From Tetragonia tetragonoides (Eukaryota; Streptophyta; Magnoliopsida; Caryophyllales; Aizoaceae), in NCBI GenBank assembly GCA_038025085.1, contig CM076143.1, positions 37,842,501-37,906,500 of the forward strand: a stretch of DNA of 64,000 nucleotides, written 5' to 3'. The translations under genes and the position numbers were made by a program. Of the stretch, positions 55,201-64,000 are shown piece by piece. Position 1 is the first letter of the stretch. Each line of letters opens with the position of its first letter. A model generated the notes under the pieces. It ran no database searches. It saw only the letters and a list, made by a program, of their open reading frames with translations, and was not told the DNA's origin.

Positions 55201-56258
55201 AAATAAAATGTTCTTACAGATAACGCAGCAACTCTTGCTCCATTTCCAACGCGCAGGTCCACTTTTCCTTTTGCCAAAGTCCTACTTCTCTTTAGTCCCT
55301 GCACATTTGCACAAATGTGAGCACCACATCCGGTATCTAATACCCAAGAAGTAGAATTTGAAGAAGTAAATACATTTACTTCTATAACATAAAATTTACC
55401 TTTAGTTGAAGGAACACTTCCCTTGTTCTTCTTCAGATCCTCCAAATATTTCTTGCAATTCCTCTTCTAATGCCCAAGCTCATTGCAGTAGAAGCACTTG
55501 GTTTCATCATTAGGACCAGACGAGGGTTTGAACTTAGGCTTTCCTTTGGGTTGATTCACAATCGGATGCTTCATGTTAGCCTTTCCCTTGTCCTTAGCTT
55601 GACCATGTTTCTTAAACTGGCCCCCTTTTCTAACCATTAGAACATTGGGAGTTGGGTCCTTATTGACGTTTTGCTCAGCAGTTTTAAGCATCCCATGCAG
55701 CTCAGCCAATGACTTGTTAAGATTATGCATATTATAGTTCATAACAAAAGTATCATAATCATTAGTCAATGACGCTAAGATGATATCAGTGGCCAACTCT
55801 TGACCCATTGGGGAGCCCAGTTTTTCCAAGTACTCAACATAACCAATCATCTTGATTACATGAGGACTAACTGAACTTCCTTTCCCCATCTTGCACTTAA
55901 CCAAGTCAGACACAGTGTTAAACCTCTCAGTTTGTGCTTGCTCCTGAAACATTCTTTTCAGGTTCTCAATCATCTCATAAGCCTCCATACTTTCATATCG
56001 CTTCTGAAGCTCAGAATTCATGGTGGCTAGCATGAGACAACTAACATCAATTGAATCATCTTTGAGCTTCTGATAAGCATTCCTCTCAGCATGAGGAGCA
56101 TTGGTAGCAGGAGCCTTCTTGGGGACTGGTTTCTCAAGGACATATTCCTTTTTCTCTTGTTTGAGAACAATTCTCAAGTTTCGATACCAGTCCAAGAAAT
56201 TGGTTCCATTCAGTTTGTTCGCAGTGAAAATGAGTGTGATGGTGTAGGGTTTGACATT
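52289..56258 (-). pseudogene. Copia 2 gag-pol polyprotein remnant
   Basis: On the minus strand: gag (56195-55467, with LDWYRNLRIVLKQEKK and a zinc knuckle CFYCNELGH), protease (WVLDTGCGAHIC), integrase (WHCRLGHINEKRVQKL, CKSCLLGK, DRGGEYLS), reverse transcriptase (WQMDVKTAFLSGNLEEDVYM, YVDDILLIG) and RNase H (52600-52289, DLYCDSNGAIALAKKP). Lesions: the gag start at about 56258 is out of frame with the main gag, a TAG sits inside the zinc knuckle (55467-55469), TAA at 53847-53849 before RT, TAG at 52860-52862, then a frameshift near 52690 and a TAA near 52620 in RNase H. The catalytic motifs themselves are preserved, so the decay is recent and scattered. Confidence 0.93.
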
Positions 56259-56703
56259 ATCTACAACAAATGTACAAATATTTTAGTGACTTATTTCATA
56301 AATATTTCGGGTTGCAAGGGGCAGCGCCCCTGGCGGCGGTCAATTTCGTTTATTGGGGAAACTGCCACGATTAATCTCATTAATCGTGAACCCTAGGCTA
56401 ATCGTATTACCATAGGGTTTAGCCCTAGTTTATCTATGTGAATTCGTCAAGCAGTAGCACACAGAATTACAACGACTTGCATTCAAACAACATGCTATTT
56501 GTAATATACGAATCTAAACATATGAACTATTCATACAGACATACTTTCAAAGACAGAAAAATACTATCATGCTCAGATCCGAATATTAAAAAAAAAACAG
56601 AAAACGAATCACATATAAACATGTATTATACACATATCATGATTTCGAACTTACTCATATATCTACCATATATCATATATTCGAAGACAGTAAAACACAA
56701 GCG

Positions 56704-56715
56704 GCTCTGATACCA
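56704..56715 (-). other. Primer binding site (tRNA-iMet) of Copia 2
   Basis: Minus strand TGGTATCAGAGC, one base inside the 5' LTR. Confidence 0.93.
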
Positions 56716-56716
56716 C

Positions 56717-57298
56717 TGAAGGAATTTCTAACCACTAACATGATCATACATGCATAATAGAAATTCGATTAACCCAGAAAACATGTGATTACTGTAATTA
56801 AATATCAAATCGAAATCCTACCTCACTCCTTGGTCGCTGGTTGGATGAACACATCATATGTCGTGCCTCAACTGGCATCCACACACAGGCTCGAATCCAC
56901 ACGTCAGTATGCTAGTACAGTGATCCCGTTCACAACCTCCGTTCTCTCCTTACTCTAATGACACAAAGTTAGGGTTTCGTGAAAACTGATTATCACGTGT
57001 GACCCTAACTGATCAGAAGTCACGATATATATAGGGAGGCAGGAGGGCTGATTAGGTTAAGTGTGTAATGGGCCTAATCCGAATTAGACCCTTCTAATAA
57101 AATGAGCTTGTTAAGTGTGCGACCCTACTGGTTTACTTAACGTGGCAGTAAGTCCAAAACTCTTTTCGGGCCCACAAACCGTAATTGGTTTCTAGCAAAA
57201 CATTACGATTACCCATATTAAGTAAAGATCAGTTTCCATAGTCCAACCAATAATGCGATTATTAATTCTTATGATTAGTTCATAGGGCAAATCCAACA
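56717..57298 (-). repeat. 5' LTR of Copia 2
   Basis: 582 bp, followed on the plus strand by the TSD CCTAG. Confidence 0.95.
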
Positions 57299-57429
57299 CC
57301 TAGGACCTAATGTTCCCAGAGCCTCAGTTTTTACCACTAGGCTAAGATCTCATTGGTAATACATCATAAACTTATGCGGTCTATATCCGACAAGAACGCT
57401 CATAATAGTAACCTCATTAGGTTACTATA

Positions 57430-57880
57430 GGTGTACTCTTTGAAAATCAGCAACAGCATCCTCATTCCTCAAACATCTTACACTTGACAAGTTCACAAAT
57501 GAAAACAGGATAGGAAGTGACATCTTTCTCAGGCATTTCATCGAACATCTGTTGAACAAAACCAATCTAACCCAAGTTAGAATACATAACATTAACAGAC
57601 TTACACACATTACCATCAAACTTCATCCCACATTTTACACTAAACGACCCATGAACCTCCAACTCCTCTAAAACATTCCTCAAGCAGCTAACAGACCACA
57701 ACCCCTTTTCTCTCAACTCCCTGGAACAATAACACACTAATTCTCCTCAACTTTCCACCTTTTGCATAATTGAAGCTTTGATCATCAAAGTGTAGATGAA
57801 GAAATATGAGTCTTGAACATCATTATCCCAAAGTTTCTCACAAATTCTTCTACTCTTTTTTCCAGTTACTGGTAAAAACA
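57430..57880 (-). pseudogene. PPR-like gene fragment, copy C
   Basis: Minus-strand remnant homologous to 26155-26560: FFIYTLMIKAS, SCLRNVLEELEVHGSFSV, KCGMKFDGNVCKSVNVMYSN, then QQMFDEMPEKDVTSYPVF and ELVKCKMFEE. It is somewhat longer and better preserved than copy B but contains stops between blocks. The MFDEMPEKDV motif suggests a PPR-family origin. The assignment rests mainly on that motif. Confidence 0.5.
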
Positions 57881-58021
57881 TTGTTTCTCCACCTTTTGCA
57901 TAATTGAAGCTTTGATCATCAAAGTGTAGATGAAGAAATATGAGTCTTGAACATCATTATCCCAAAGTTTCTCACAAATTCTTCTACTCTTTTTTCCAGT
58001 TACTGGTAAAAACATTGTTTC
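57758..58021. repeat. 132-bp tandem duplication upstream of 7SL copy C
   Basis: CCACCTTTTGCATAATTGAA through AAAAACATTGTTTCT is present twice back to back (about 57758-57889 and 57890-58021), nearly identical. Copy B has it only once, so the duplication came after the block duplicated. Confidence 0.9.
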
Positions 58022-58191
58022 TTGGTTCTAAAACACTACCAATCGTGAAACATTTGAAGAGTTTGAGATGTATATCAACAAATCAAAACTAGAGAGAGAA
58101 AACATTTTTCCTTGTCAGTTCCATCTCCCATATAGAAAGTCCATTAATTTTCCCAACATTGCAATTCAAAATGTCCTTTGTGTTCAAAAAT

Positions 58192-58202
58192 GTCCCACAT
58201 TG
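58192..58202 (+). promoter_or_regulatory. Upstream sequence element of 7SL copy C
   Basis: GTCCCACATTG differs from the plant consensus RTCCCACATCG at one position. It lies 24 bp before the TATA box. Confidence 0.78.
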
Positions 58203-58226
58203 AACATAAACAAAACAATCATATTG

Positions 58227-58234
58227 TTTATAAG
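58227..58234 (+). promoter_or_regulatory. TATA box of 7SL copy C
   Basis: TTTATAAG, 30 bp before the inferred start at 58257. Confidence 0.76.
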
Positions 58235-58256
58235 TGATTGCAAGAGATGACATAAT

Positions 58257-58560
58257 GCTGAGCTGGATAGCATCAGCTTGTAACTCAAGCGAGGGCATTA
58301 AAGTGGTTGGACATGATTCGGGCCTACTTGGTAGGGACAATGGCATGCGATTATCTGGTCTGCCCATTCCAAGCTGAGAGTTGGGCTACGTGGGTTGGGC
58401 GAAGGCCTGGCCCAAACAGTTCCTAGAGTGGAGGGCATCACGCCAGGCTGGTTTCACAGAGCAGCGCATACTTCCCGCTCCTGGCAGTGGAAGGATAACG
58501 GGCCGGTGCATCCTTGGCCCATTAGTACCCTGTAGACCGACCTCACTTGGACAACCACTT
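58257..58560 (+). ncRNA. 7SL (SRP) RNA gene, copy C
   Basis: Second copy of the SRP RNA (role given at 26838). It has the same 304-nt span, the TGTAAC Alu-domain motif, the helix-5 pairing GTGGTTG/CAACCAC and an intact SRP54 hairpin (CCAGG...AGCAGCGC), and ends at a six-T terminator (58559-58564). It differs from copy B at roughly 25 positions. Many are in the domain between 58310 and 58400 and some break expected pairs, and its first bases are GCTGAG instead of GCCGAG. Its upstream element, however, is closer to consensus than copy B's. It is probably a decaying copy, though it could still be transcribed. Confidence 0.8.
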
Positions 58561-58564
58561 TTTT
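58559..58564 (+). terminator. Pol III T-run terminator of 7SL copy C
   Basis: Six T directly after GACAACCAC, the conserved 7SL 3' end. Confidence 0.78.
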
Positions 58565-58700
58565 AACTAATGAAATTCCATCAAATCAGGCGGCCTAAAA
58601 TTTAGGTAGTCTTTACTTTAATGCAACATCAATCATAACATAAGTAATCTTTTTTGGTTTTGTTTTTGGCAGGAGTTCGTATCACATACTCTATTGATTT

Positions 58701-58800
58701 TATAAGTACAAGTGAAGTGCCACACATATATATAAGTACAAGTGAAGTGCCACACATATATATAAGTACAAGTGAAGTGCCACACATATATATAAGTATA
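58701..58800. repeat. 30-bp tandem repeat, 3.3 copies
   Basis: TATAAGTACAAGTGAAGTGC followed by CACACATATA is repeated at 58701, 58731 and 58761 with a partial fourth copy. In copy B this phrase occurs once. It replaces the first codons of LCB1 exon 1 in copy C. Being a multiple of three, it yields spurious ORFs. Confidence 0.92.
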
Positions 58801-61800
58801 AGCAGCGAGAGATTTACTACTACGACCAGTAACAAATTGGGTGAAATTATGAGCATCTAAAATTGCTCGTGTTGGTGTTTTTGGAGTGCAGATTGGGGAC
58901 ATTCTCTCATATATTGAAAACATTATCCTCTCATATTTTTGGTACCCTTGGTTGGCATTAGGAATCATGTATGTTTATTTTGTGTGGAAACTAATCATGC
59001 ACGCTTTGATTGAGCATCGTCTGTGTATGGAAGATCTTCTTCATGTGATGGTCCCTATTCTATTATCTCCGAGAATTTATGGTCCTAATTTAAAAAAGGG
59101 ACTGGCGGCAAAAGAGGTTAATTACTACAAAGTTAGAAGATTGATGTCATATTTCAAAAACACTCTTATGAGGCGGCCTCATGTATGAGGTATCACTTTC
59201 GAGGTATGGTGGTATGATTTTTCCGCTAACAGGTATCACTACATGAGGTCGCCTCAAATGAGTTTTTGTGTTTATTAGCTCTCTTGATTGAAATTGATTA
59301 TGATACCTCATTTATTATTATTTCCCAATTGTACGTTGATAATGTGAAGCAGCAAAAAGATCACAATTCCTACTGACTTGCAGAATTCCGGCCAAATTGC
59401 TCGATTAGATGAGATTGTTAGACTCAAAGAAAAATACAGATTCTCCCTTTACATGGATGAGAGCAATTCGTTTGGTGTCCTTGGTCATTCAGGAAGAGGT
59501 CTTACAGAATATTACGGGATTCCTGTACGTACGAATTTCTTGGTCTTGGTTTTGATTTGTTCTTTTGTCTCCATTTTTCATTCTCATAGTGTCACATGCA
59601 TATGTTATGCAGATTGAGAAGATTGATGTAGTCACAGCATCCATGGGACATGCGTTAGCTGCAGAAGGTGGAATCTGCATTGGGAAGAAATTCAATAGAT
59701 ACCACGTAAGGAAAAGACTTATGTATAATAGCATTCAAAAGAGCTGCACCTTTTCCTCATTGGCATGGCTCCGCTCTGCTTTTACTCTAATCTATTGCAT
59801 ACCTTTGATGTGTTGAATAGTGCTGATGAATATGATTACGTAGTACTCTAATTTTCTTGCCTTACTTGTTGCTTGGCAGCGTCTACTCAGCAAAGGTTAT
59901 GCCTATTCTGCGTCTTTGCCTCCATATTTGGCAAGTGCTGTCATATCTGCTATTGATGTACTCGAAGAAAATCCTAATTTGATCACAGAGTTGAGGGAGA
60001 AAGTAGAAATATTATGGACTGGTACGTTTCAGTTTATTTATTATCATAGCTCGCGCAAAACATAACAATATCAGCTCATCAATATTTTTAGTAGTTGACA
60101 CATATAGTTAGCATATTATTGACACATCTCATTCAACCATTCACAAGAAATCCCAAAAGAAAAAAGAAAGAGGAAAGGAATCTGCAGAAAAAGAATTGCT
60201 GATTTTGTTCCCTGGAATTTTCCTGATCATTAGGGTCCTTTGAGCTGTTTGTGTAATGTGTAGGCTAGGATATTGATATCAGAAAATATGAAACAAACAA
60301 TAAAACTTCACCTAGAAAAAATAGAGTAAACAGGAAGGCCAAACACTTATCAATAAGGTCTGCTAATGGATTAGGTCTAGGACTCCAATCATGTAAGCAG
60401 GAAATCTACAACCCATTTCATGGTAGCAAACATGATCACATCTAATCCTACTTAAATTATTACATTACACGAAAGTTCTTGTGTGTCTGATGTATGTGTT
60501 GTGTTATTCACGCTTTTACAGGAGGTGCTTCATTTGTTTGAGGAAATTTAACTGTTTATCACAATGCAGGTTTGTCTGATCTTGAAGGTCTTGAAATCAT
60601 AAACAACCGGCATTCACCCATAGTATTCTTGAAACTAAAGAATTCTACTGGATCCGCCGCAAGTGACTTGCTGCTTTTACAAGATATTGTTGATCAGGTG
60701 TGTTAGCCAACCATTGTTTAATATACATTCATTTTCTTTGCAGAAAGCGCAAAGTTACAGCAGTATGAGAGGGAATTGGGCATACCTCCCAACAGACAAT
60801 GGAAATACTTTATTTGTCAGGGAGTAACTTTTAGAAATACTATGGTCTCAATATCTGGCAGAAAAAATTGACAGCTTCAGGTCACACAATGAGAAAAATC
60901 AGCCACTAACAATAGGATTTCTTTGTATTCAACAGCCATATCGGCCACACTATCAGTATGTTAAAGGAAGTACTTACTTCTAACGCCAGCAGTTGCACAC
61001 GTCACACCAGGGTCTGGGCGCCAACATCTCCCATTCTATCCACAGCAACTATAGACAGCGCCACGCACAAGCCTCCTTTCAAGACTTTTTTCCATTAAGC
61101 CTTTTAGCCGTTTTCTTCACCTCTGCAAGAATTTCACAAGAACCATCTACATCCTTGAAGTCACTGGTAAACACTGCTAATAGGCCTCAGTAATCAGTAT
61201 GCTTTGCTGCCCTCAAAAGGAATTGAGCATTATCAACAACAACAACAACAACATTACCCCAGTGCCTCCAAAGAGGCTCCCGCCTAGGCAGGATAAGGGG
61301 GGGTCGGTTGTACGCAGCCTTACCCCTGTGAGGGTCTCATAGAGAGGCTGTTTCCGTTTGACCCGAAAATTGAGCATTATCACACATACATAAATCCATT
61401 TCCCATAAACATTTCTCTAGTTTGTAAATTCCTCAGCATAATCAACCGGAAAAATAATTTTAATTTAACTTGTGCTTGGGGATAGAATGTTTGCTCCAAA
61501 CCAGCCCTCTCCAACGAGAAAATTGTTTAATCCTACAAGTCACTGGATACCGGTGCTAACTTGTGCTGTCACTCTGATCCACCACATTCAGGAGCCAACT
61601 TGTCTGTCATTAGTAAGGACCAATATGTATCCAAGCGTAAACAGAATTAATTAGCTCCACTCTACCCATGTATGACAAATATGTAAATTCCCAAGTTTAT
61701 TTCTGCACATAATTCTGTCTGCCAAACATGATTAGTCTTTAAGTCGGAGCTTTTGAGAGAATACCAGATAGTCAAGACCAACCTGGAACCCGAAAGCTGC

Positions 61801-62377
61801 AGTGACAGAAGCAATAAACCGGTCAGAGACCCCTCTAAAATATACCAGACTTTCAATTGTGAGTCTTTAAATCAGAGCTTTCAGAGAATAAAGAAAAAGC
61901 TCTGAGTTTCGACATGATAGACTTTTCTTCACCTCTACAAAACAATAAAACATCCAGATCACAAGTAGTCTATATAGGATAAGCCAATTATAATCTCCAT
62001 TCGTTGGAAAATGCGAGACAAATACTTATAGGAGTTCCTTGACTAAGGCCTCTTTGCCTCTGGAAGAAACCATACAAACCTGGAATTAACATTTTGGGTA
62101 AATGAATTGGTTATCGTGGTTACATTGTCATATTTGCATTATGAAAATTATGAATGTTCCAATTTTGAGGTAATGGCCGGTTGTGTATATTATTATGCAG
62201 CTATTGAAGGAGCATAATGTTTTTGTGGTGGTCTCAAGGAGGTGAATTGTTGATCACTGCCCCTTGCCTGTTGGAATCAGATTGTTTGTATCTGCTGGCC
62301 ATTCTGAATCTGATTTGAAGAAACTTTGTGAATCATTGAAAATTGTTGTGCCATTGGTGTTGAAGAACCATACTTGA
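58801..62377 (+). pseudogene. LCB1: LCB1 serine palmitoyltransferase subunit, copy C (internal exons lost)
   Basis: Exon 1 survives at 58801-59116 (the same TGA as copy B, then IARVGVFGVQIGDILSY and the membrane segment) with donor GAG|GTTAAT. The exons for roughly residues 60-270 are absent. Then follow 59384-59524 ([40 protein letters not shown]), 59613-59705 ([20 protein letters not shown]), 59880-60021 (YAYSASLPPYLASAVISAID), 60570-60697 (LSDLEGLEIINNRHSPIVFL) and 62201-62377 (LLKEHNVFVVVSRR, then LPVGIRLFVSAGHSESDLKK). All introns obey GT-AG and phases match. The last exon has a TGA at 62243-62245. The last intron is 1.5 kb and contains a SINE. The last five exons are well preserved, so the gene died fairly late. 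Confidence 0.9.
61235..61367 (-). mobile_element. SINE with (TTG)n tail (TS-like), in the last LCB1 intron
   Basis: 133 bp. On the minus strand it has GGGTAAGGCTGCGTAC, CCTGCCTAGGCGGGAGCC and a 3' end of repeated TTG (seen as AACAACAAC on the plus strand), the layout of TS-type plant SINEs. A perfect 14-bp TSD AATTGAGCATTATC lies at 61221-61234 and 61368-61381. The head lacks clear A and B boxes, so it looks 5'-truncated. Confidence 0.88.
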
Positions 62378-63559
62378 TAATTTGACACAGGCCTATGTAC
62401 ATTAAGTTTCTTTGAAGCCTTATGTTTATGTGCTCCCAATTGTTTGAGTCTCTGAATTCTCTTGATTTTGAATTTTTTTTTCTCCACTTTCTGACTAATT
62501 TTACAATTATTGGGGAAGAAGTCAAGAAGGCAAATACAAGTACAACAATTATACACGATGAGCTATCGACTCAAAGTTTGTGATCTAAAGCAACTTTTTA
62601 AGTTTTGGTTTTTGGAAGTCTTCTCAATTTCAATTAATCTAAGTGAGTGAGACCACCTAGTAAATGTGTAAAACGCGAAAACTAGCTTAGTTATAGCAAA
62701 CTCCTAAGAGTAATTCTGAGGAATGTAGAGCTAATTATGGTATGTTCATACTTCAGCTATGTTTTGCAAGGAAAGGTCAATTCTCTGTCAAGTAGCTTAG
62801 ATTTATTGTTGATGAATCAGTGCGACTGCGCGAGGTTATTTGGCATGTCGTTTCTTACCCAACGAAGGAAACGTTTGCGTGGCTTGCGTATTTGGAAAAG
62901 CGCAAGGCAAAGGTCACATTGATTGGTATGGGAATGACTATTGACAATCACCTGACTGTGAGTGTTCTGTGACGAGTGCTCTGAGAACCACTTGTTCTCT
63001 GCAATTTTGAGTGGGAAGATTGGCTTTTTTTTATTTGAGGTGTTCATTGATGTGTACCAAAGGCGACCCTAGACTTCTTCAGCCTGCAGGGATGCCTTGC
63101 CATGAATATTCAGAAAAGCAGTATACTAGACAGTTGCTTACCAGGTGCGCGCTTTCGGGTGTCTCACCTTTAAGGTTTCATTACACCAGTATGACAACTT
63201 TAATATCCATGTCCTTCATCAGTAATAACAGAATCCCTAAATTGCAGCAAACTTATTTAATTATGAGCATTATAACGGTTCTCAAGACACAAAAGCCTTC
63301 CCCAACCCATGTGAAATGGGAACTTAAAACAAAGTAGAATTGAACAAAATAAGCATAATAAAATGAGTACTATCATATGCTTTGCTTTACTAACTAGACA
63401 ATACATTCCTTGAAAATGTAGATATTATTAGGTACATGATGTGTGGTATAACTTATAGCAATTGTTTTTTAGTCATAGTTTCATTGTTTTCGGGACATGT
63501 TTCTTTGGGTCCACACAGCTAACTAGACCCAACGGTGTAGGCAATAATTTGTTGTGAGC
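62378..63559. other. No gene recognised
   Basis: This is the spacer between the LCB1 copy C 3' end and the terpene synthase exon. Short ORFs at 62737-62922 and 63011-63337 have no recognisable domain. Confidence 0.5.
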
Positions 63560-63851
63560 TTATATCATGACAGGATTGATAAGAATTGCTTCAATTTTTG
63601 CTTGCAAGGGTTTGCCCATAGTGTACTAATCTTCATCATGCTGATAAATATCATATAATGTCCTGCATAGATTTAGTACTGGGATTAGTAATGGCAATGG
63701 AATGGCGGTCGGTCGAAGCATATCTTCATTCAGTTCTTTCCATGCTTCCTCCAACTTCTGCTGGATCTCCTTGTAAGCTTCTTCAAGTGTAAGACCTGAG
63801 TGCACCATGTGACACTATAGCTGAGGCAACTTGTCCTCTACTTTGCTCAAA
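63560..63851 (-). pseudogene. Terpene synthase, last exon
   Basis: Terpene synthases cyclise prenyl diphosphates into volatile and defensive terpenes. The minus strand shows an acceptor (TATGTGCAG) at 63852 and an exon opening FEQSRGQVASAI, the hallmark start of the final exon in plant TPS genes. It continues SGLTLEEAYKEIQQKLEEAW, KELNEDMLRPTAIPLPLL and NLCRTLYDIYQ, and ends ILINPVMI before TAA at 63560-63562. Two lesions are seen: a frame change near 63815 after VASAI, and TAG at 63626-63628 just before the conserved Y-T. The catalytic DDxxD exon would lie upstream, beyond the window edge. It is probably a pseudogene. Confidence 0.85.
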
Positions 63852-64000
63852 CTGCACATAGCAATGAATTTATTGGTGATGCATGAATCGTATCCTTATA
63901 TTAATGTTACTGTTACACTCAAAATTATGTAGTAATGTGAAAGAAGTTGCTACAATAATGTGGCACAACAATGGTGAGTAGCTGGTCGATTAATAAAAAT
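63852..64000 (-). other. Inferred intron of the terpene synthase copy
   Basis: AT-rich sequence ending in the acceptor at 63852. No other exon is visible before the window ends. Confidence 0.5.

Larger units (their letters stand above)
50936..57298 (-). mobile_element. Complete but decayed Copia LTR retrotransposon (Copia 2)
   Basis: 6,363 bp with a 5-bp TSD CCTAG at 50931-50935 and 57299-57303. LTRs are 603 bp (50936-51538) and 582 bp (56717-57298), starting TG and ending CA. The length gap is one 21-bp duplication in the left LTR, and about 15 substitutions elsewhere give near 2.6% divergence by eye. So it is older than Copia 1. The polyprotein is interrupted many times. Its sequence is not close to Copia 1, so it is a different family. 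Confidence 0.96.
50853..57356 (-). mobile_element. tRNA-derived SINE split by Copia 2
   Basis: Two pieces, 57304-57356 and 50853-50935, join on the minus strand into a SINE of about 136 bp. It has an A-box-like TCTTAGCCTAGTGG, a B box GGTTCGAATC that straddles the Copia insertion point, and an A-rich tail (GAAAAAGATAAAG). The outer flanks TAATACATCATCAACTT (50836-50852) and TAATACATCATAAACTT (57357-57373) form a 17-bp TSD with one mismatch. The TSD was recovered only after removing the Copia, which makes the reconstruction convincing. Confidence 0.9.

Noticed and set aside
1..64000. Bacterial-style operon, phage or defence system
   Set aside because: All supported coding sequence is plant gene fragments or plant transposons with introns, poly(A) tails and eukaryotic promoters.

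Overview
The window is nuclear DNA from a flowering plant, most likely a eudicot. The evidence is spliced plant gene families (LCB1, F-box, terpene synthase), plant-type Pol III promoters, and Copia, Tat-type Gypsy, LINE, SINE, TRIM, hAT, CACTA, Harbinger and Stowaway elements. The LINE and 'plant transposon protein' families resemble those I associate with Amaranthaceae (spinach, beet, quinoa). That placement is an impression, not a demonstration. Almost everything coding is broken, so this is a transposon-rich, gene-poor stretch.

Layout. 1-0.84 kb: 3' end of a LINE. 1.3-3.8 kb: an inverted fragment of the serine palmitoyltransferase gene LCB1 (copy A) and an LCB1-type leader. 3.8-9.5 kb: a complete young Copia element of Tork/Tnt1 type. 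10.1-17.5 kb: a four-layer nest (Tourist-like MITE > LINE > hAT MITE > hAT element). 17.8-22.1 kb: MITEs and an F-box gene with a frameshift. 24.3-28.4 kb: LCB1 copy B, with leader, Harbinger MITE, a decayed PPR-like piece, a 7SL RNA gene and a tandemly duplicated exon 1. 29.4-30.4 kb: an intact TRIM. 31.4-34 kb: Stowaway, hAT and CACTA MITEs, the last carrying a SINE. 34.5-45.3 kb: a 5'-truncated Tat-type Gypsy element on the minus strand, with dual RNase H, an antisense plant-mobile-domain (PMD) ORF, a 27-bp minisatellite and an LTR interrupted by a 2-kb hAT. 45.3-49.8 kb: the 3' part of a SIRE-like element with a plant-transposon-protein ORF. 49.8-62.4 kb: LCB1 copy C, whose leader is separated from its exons by a 6.4-kb Copia that landed inside a SINE, followed by a second 7SL gene and the C-terminal LCB1 exons. 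63.6-63.9 kb: last exon of a terpene synthase pseudogene on the minus strand.

Copies B and C share the order leader - PPR-like piece (antisense) - 7SL RNA - LCB1 exon 1. They are therefore segmental duplicates of one ancestral block, later disrupted by different insertions. Copy A keeps exons 1-5 and copy C keeps exon 1 plus the last five, so no complete LCB1 remains. Insertion boundaries were read directly from target-site duplications (TSDs) and terminal repeats. The most interesting items are the paired 7SL genes with Pol III promoters, the antisense PMD ORF in the Gypsy element, the hAT elements with split mini-genes, and the four-deep nest. I see no prokaryotic operon, CRISPR array or defence system.
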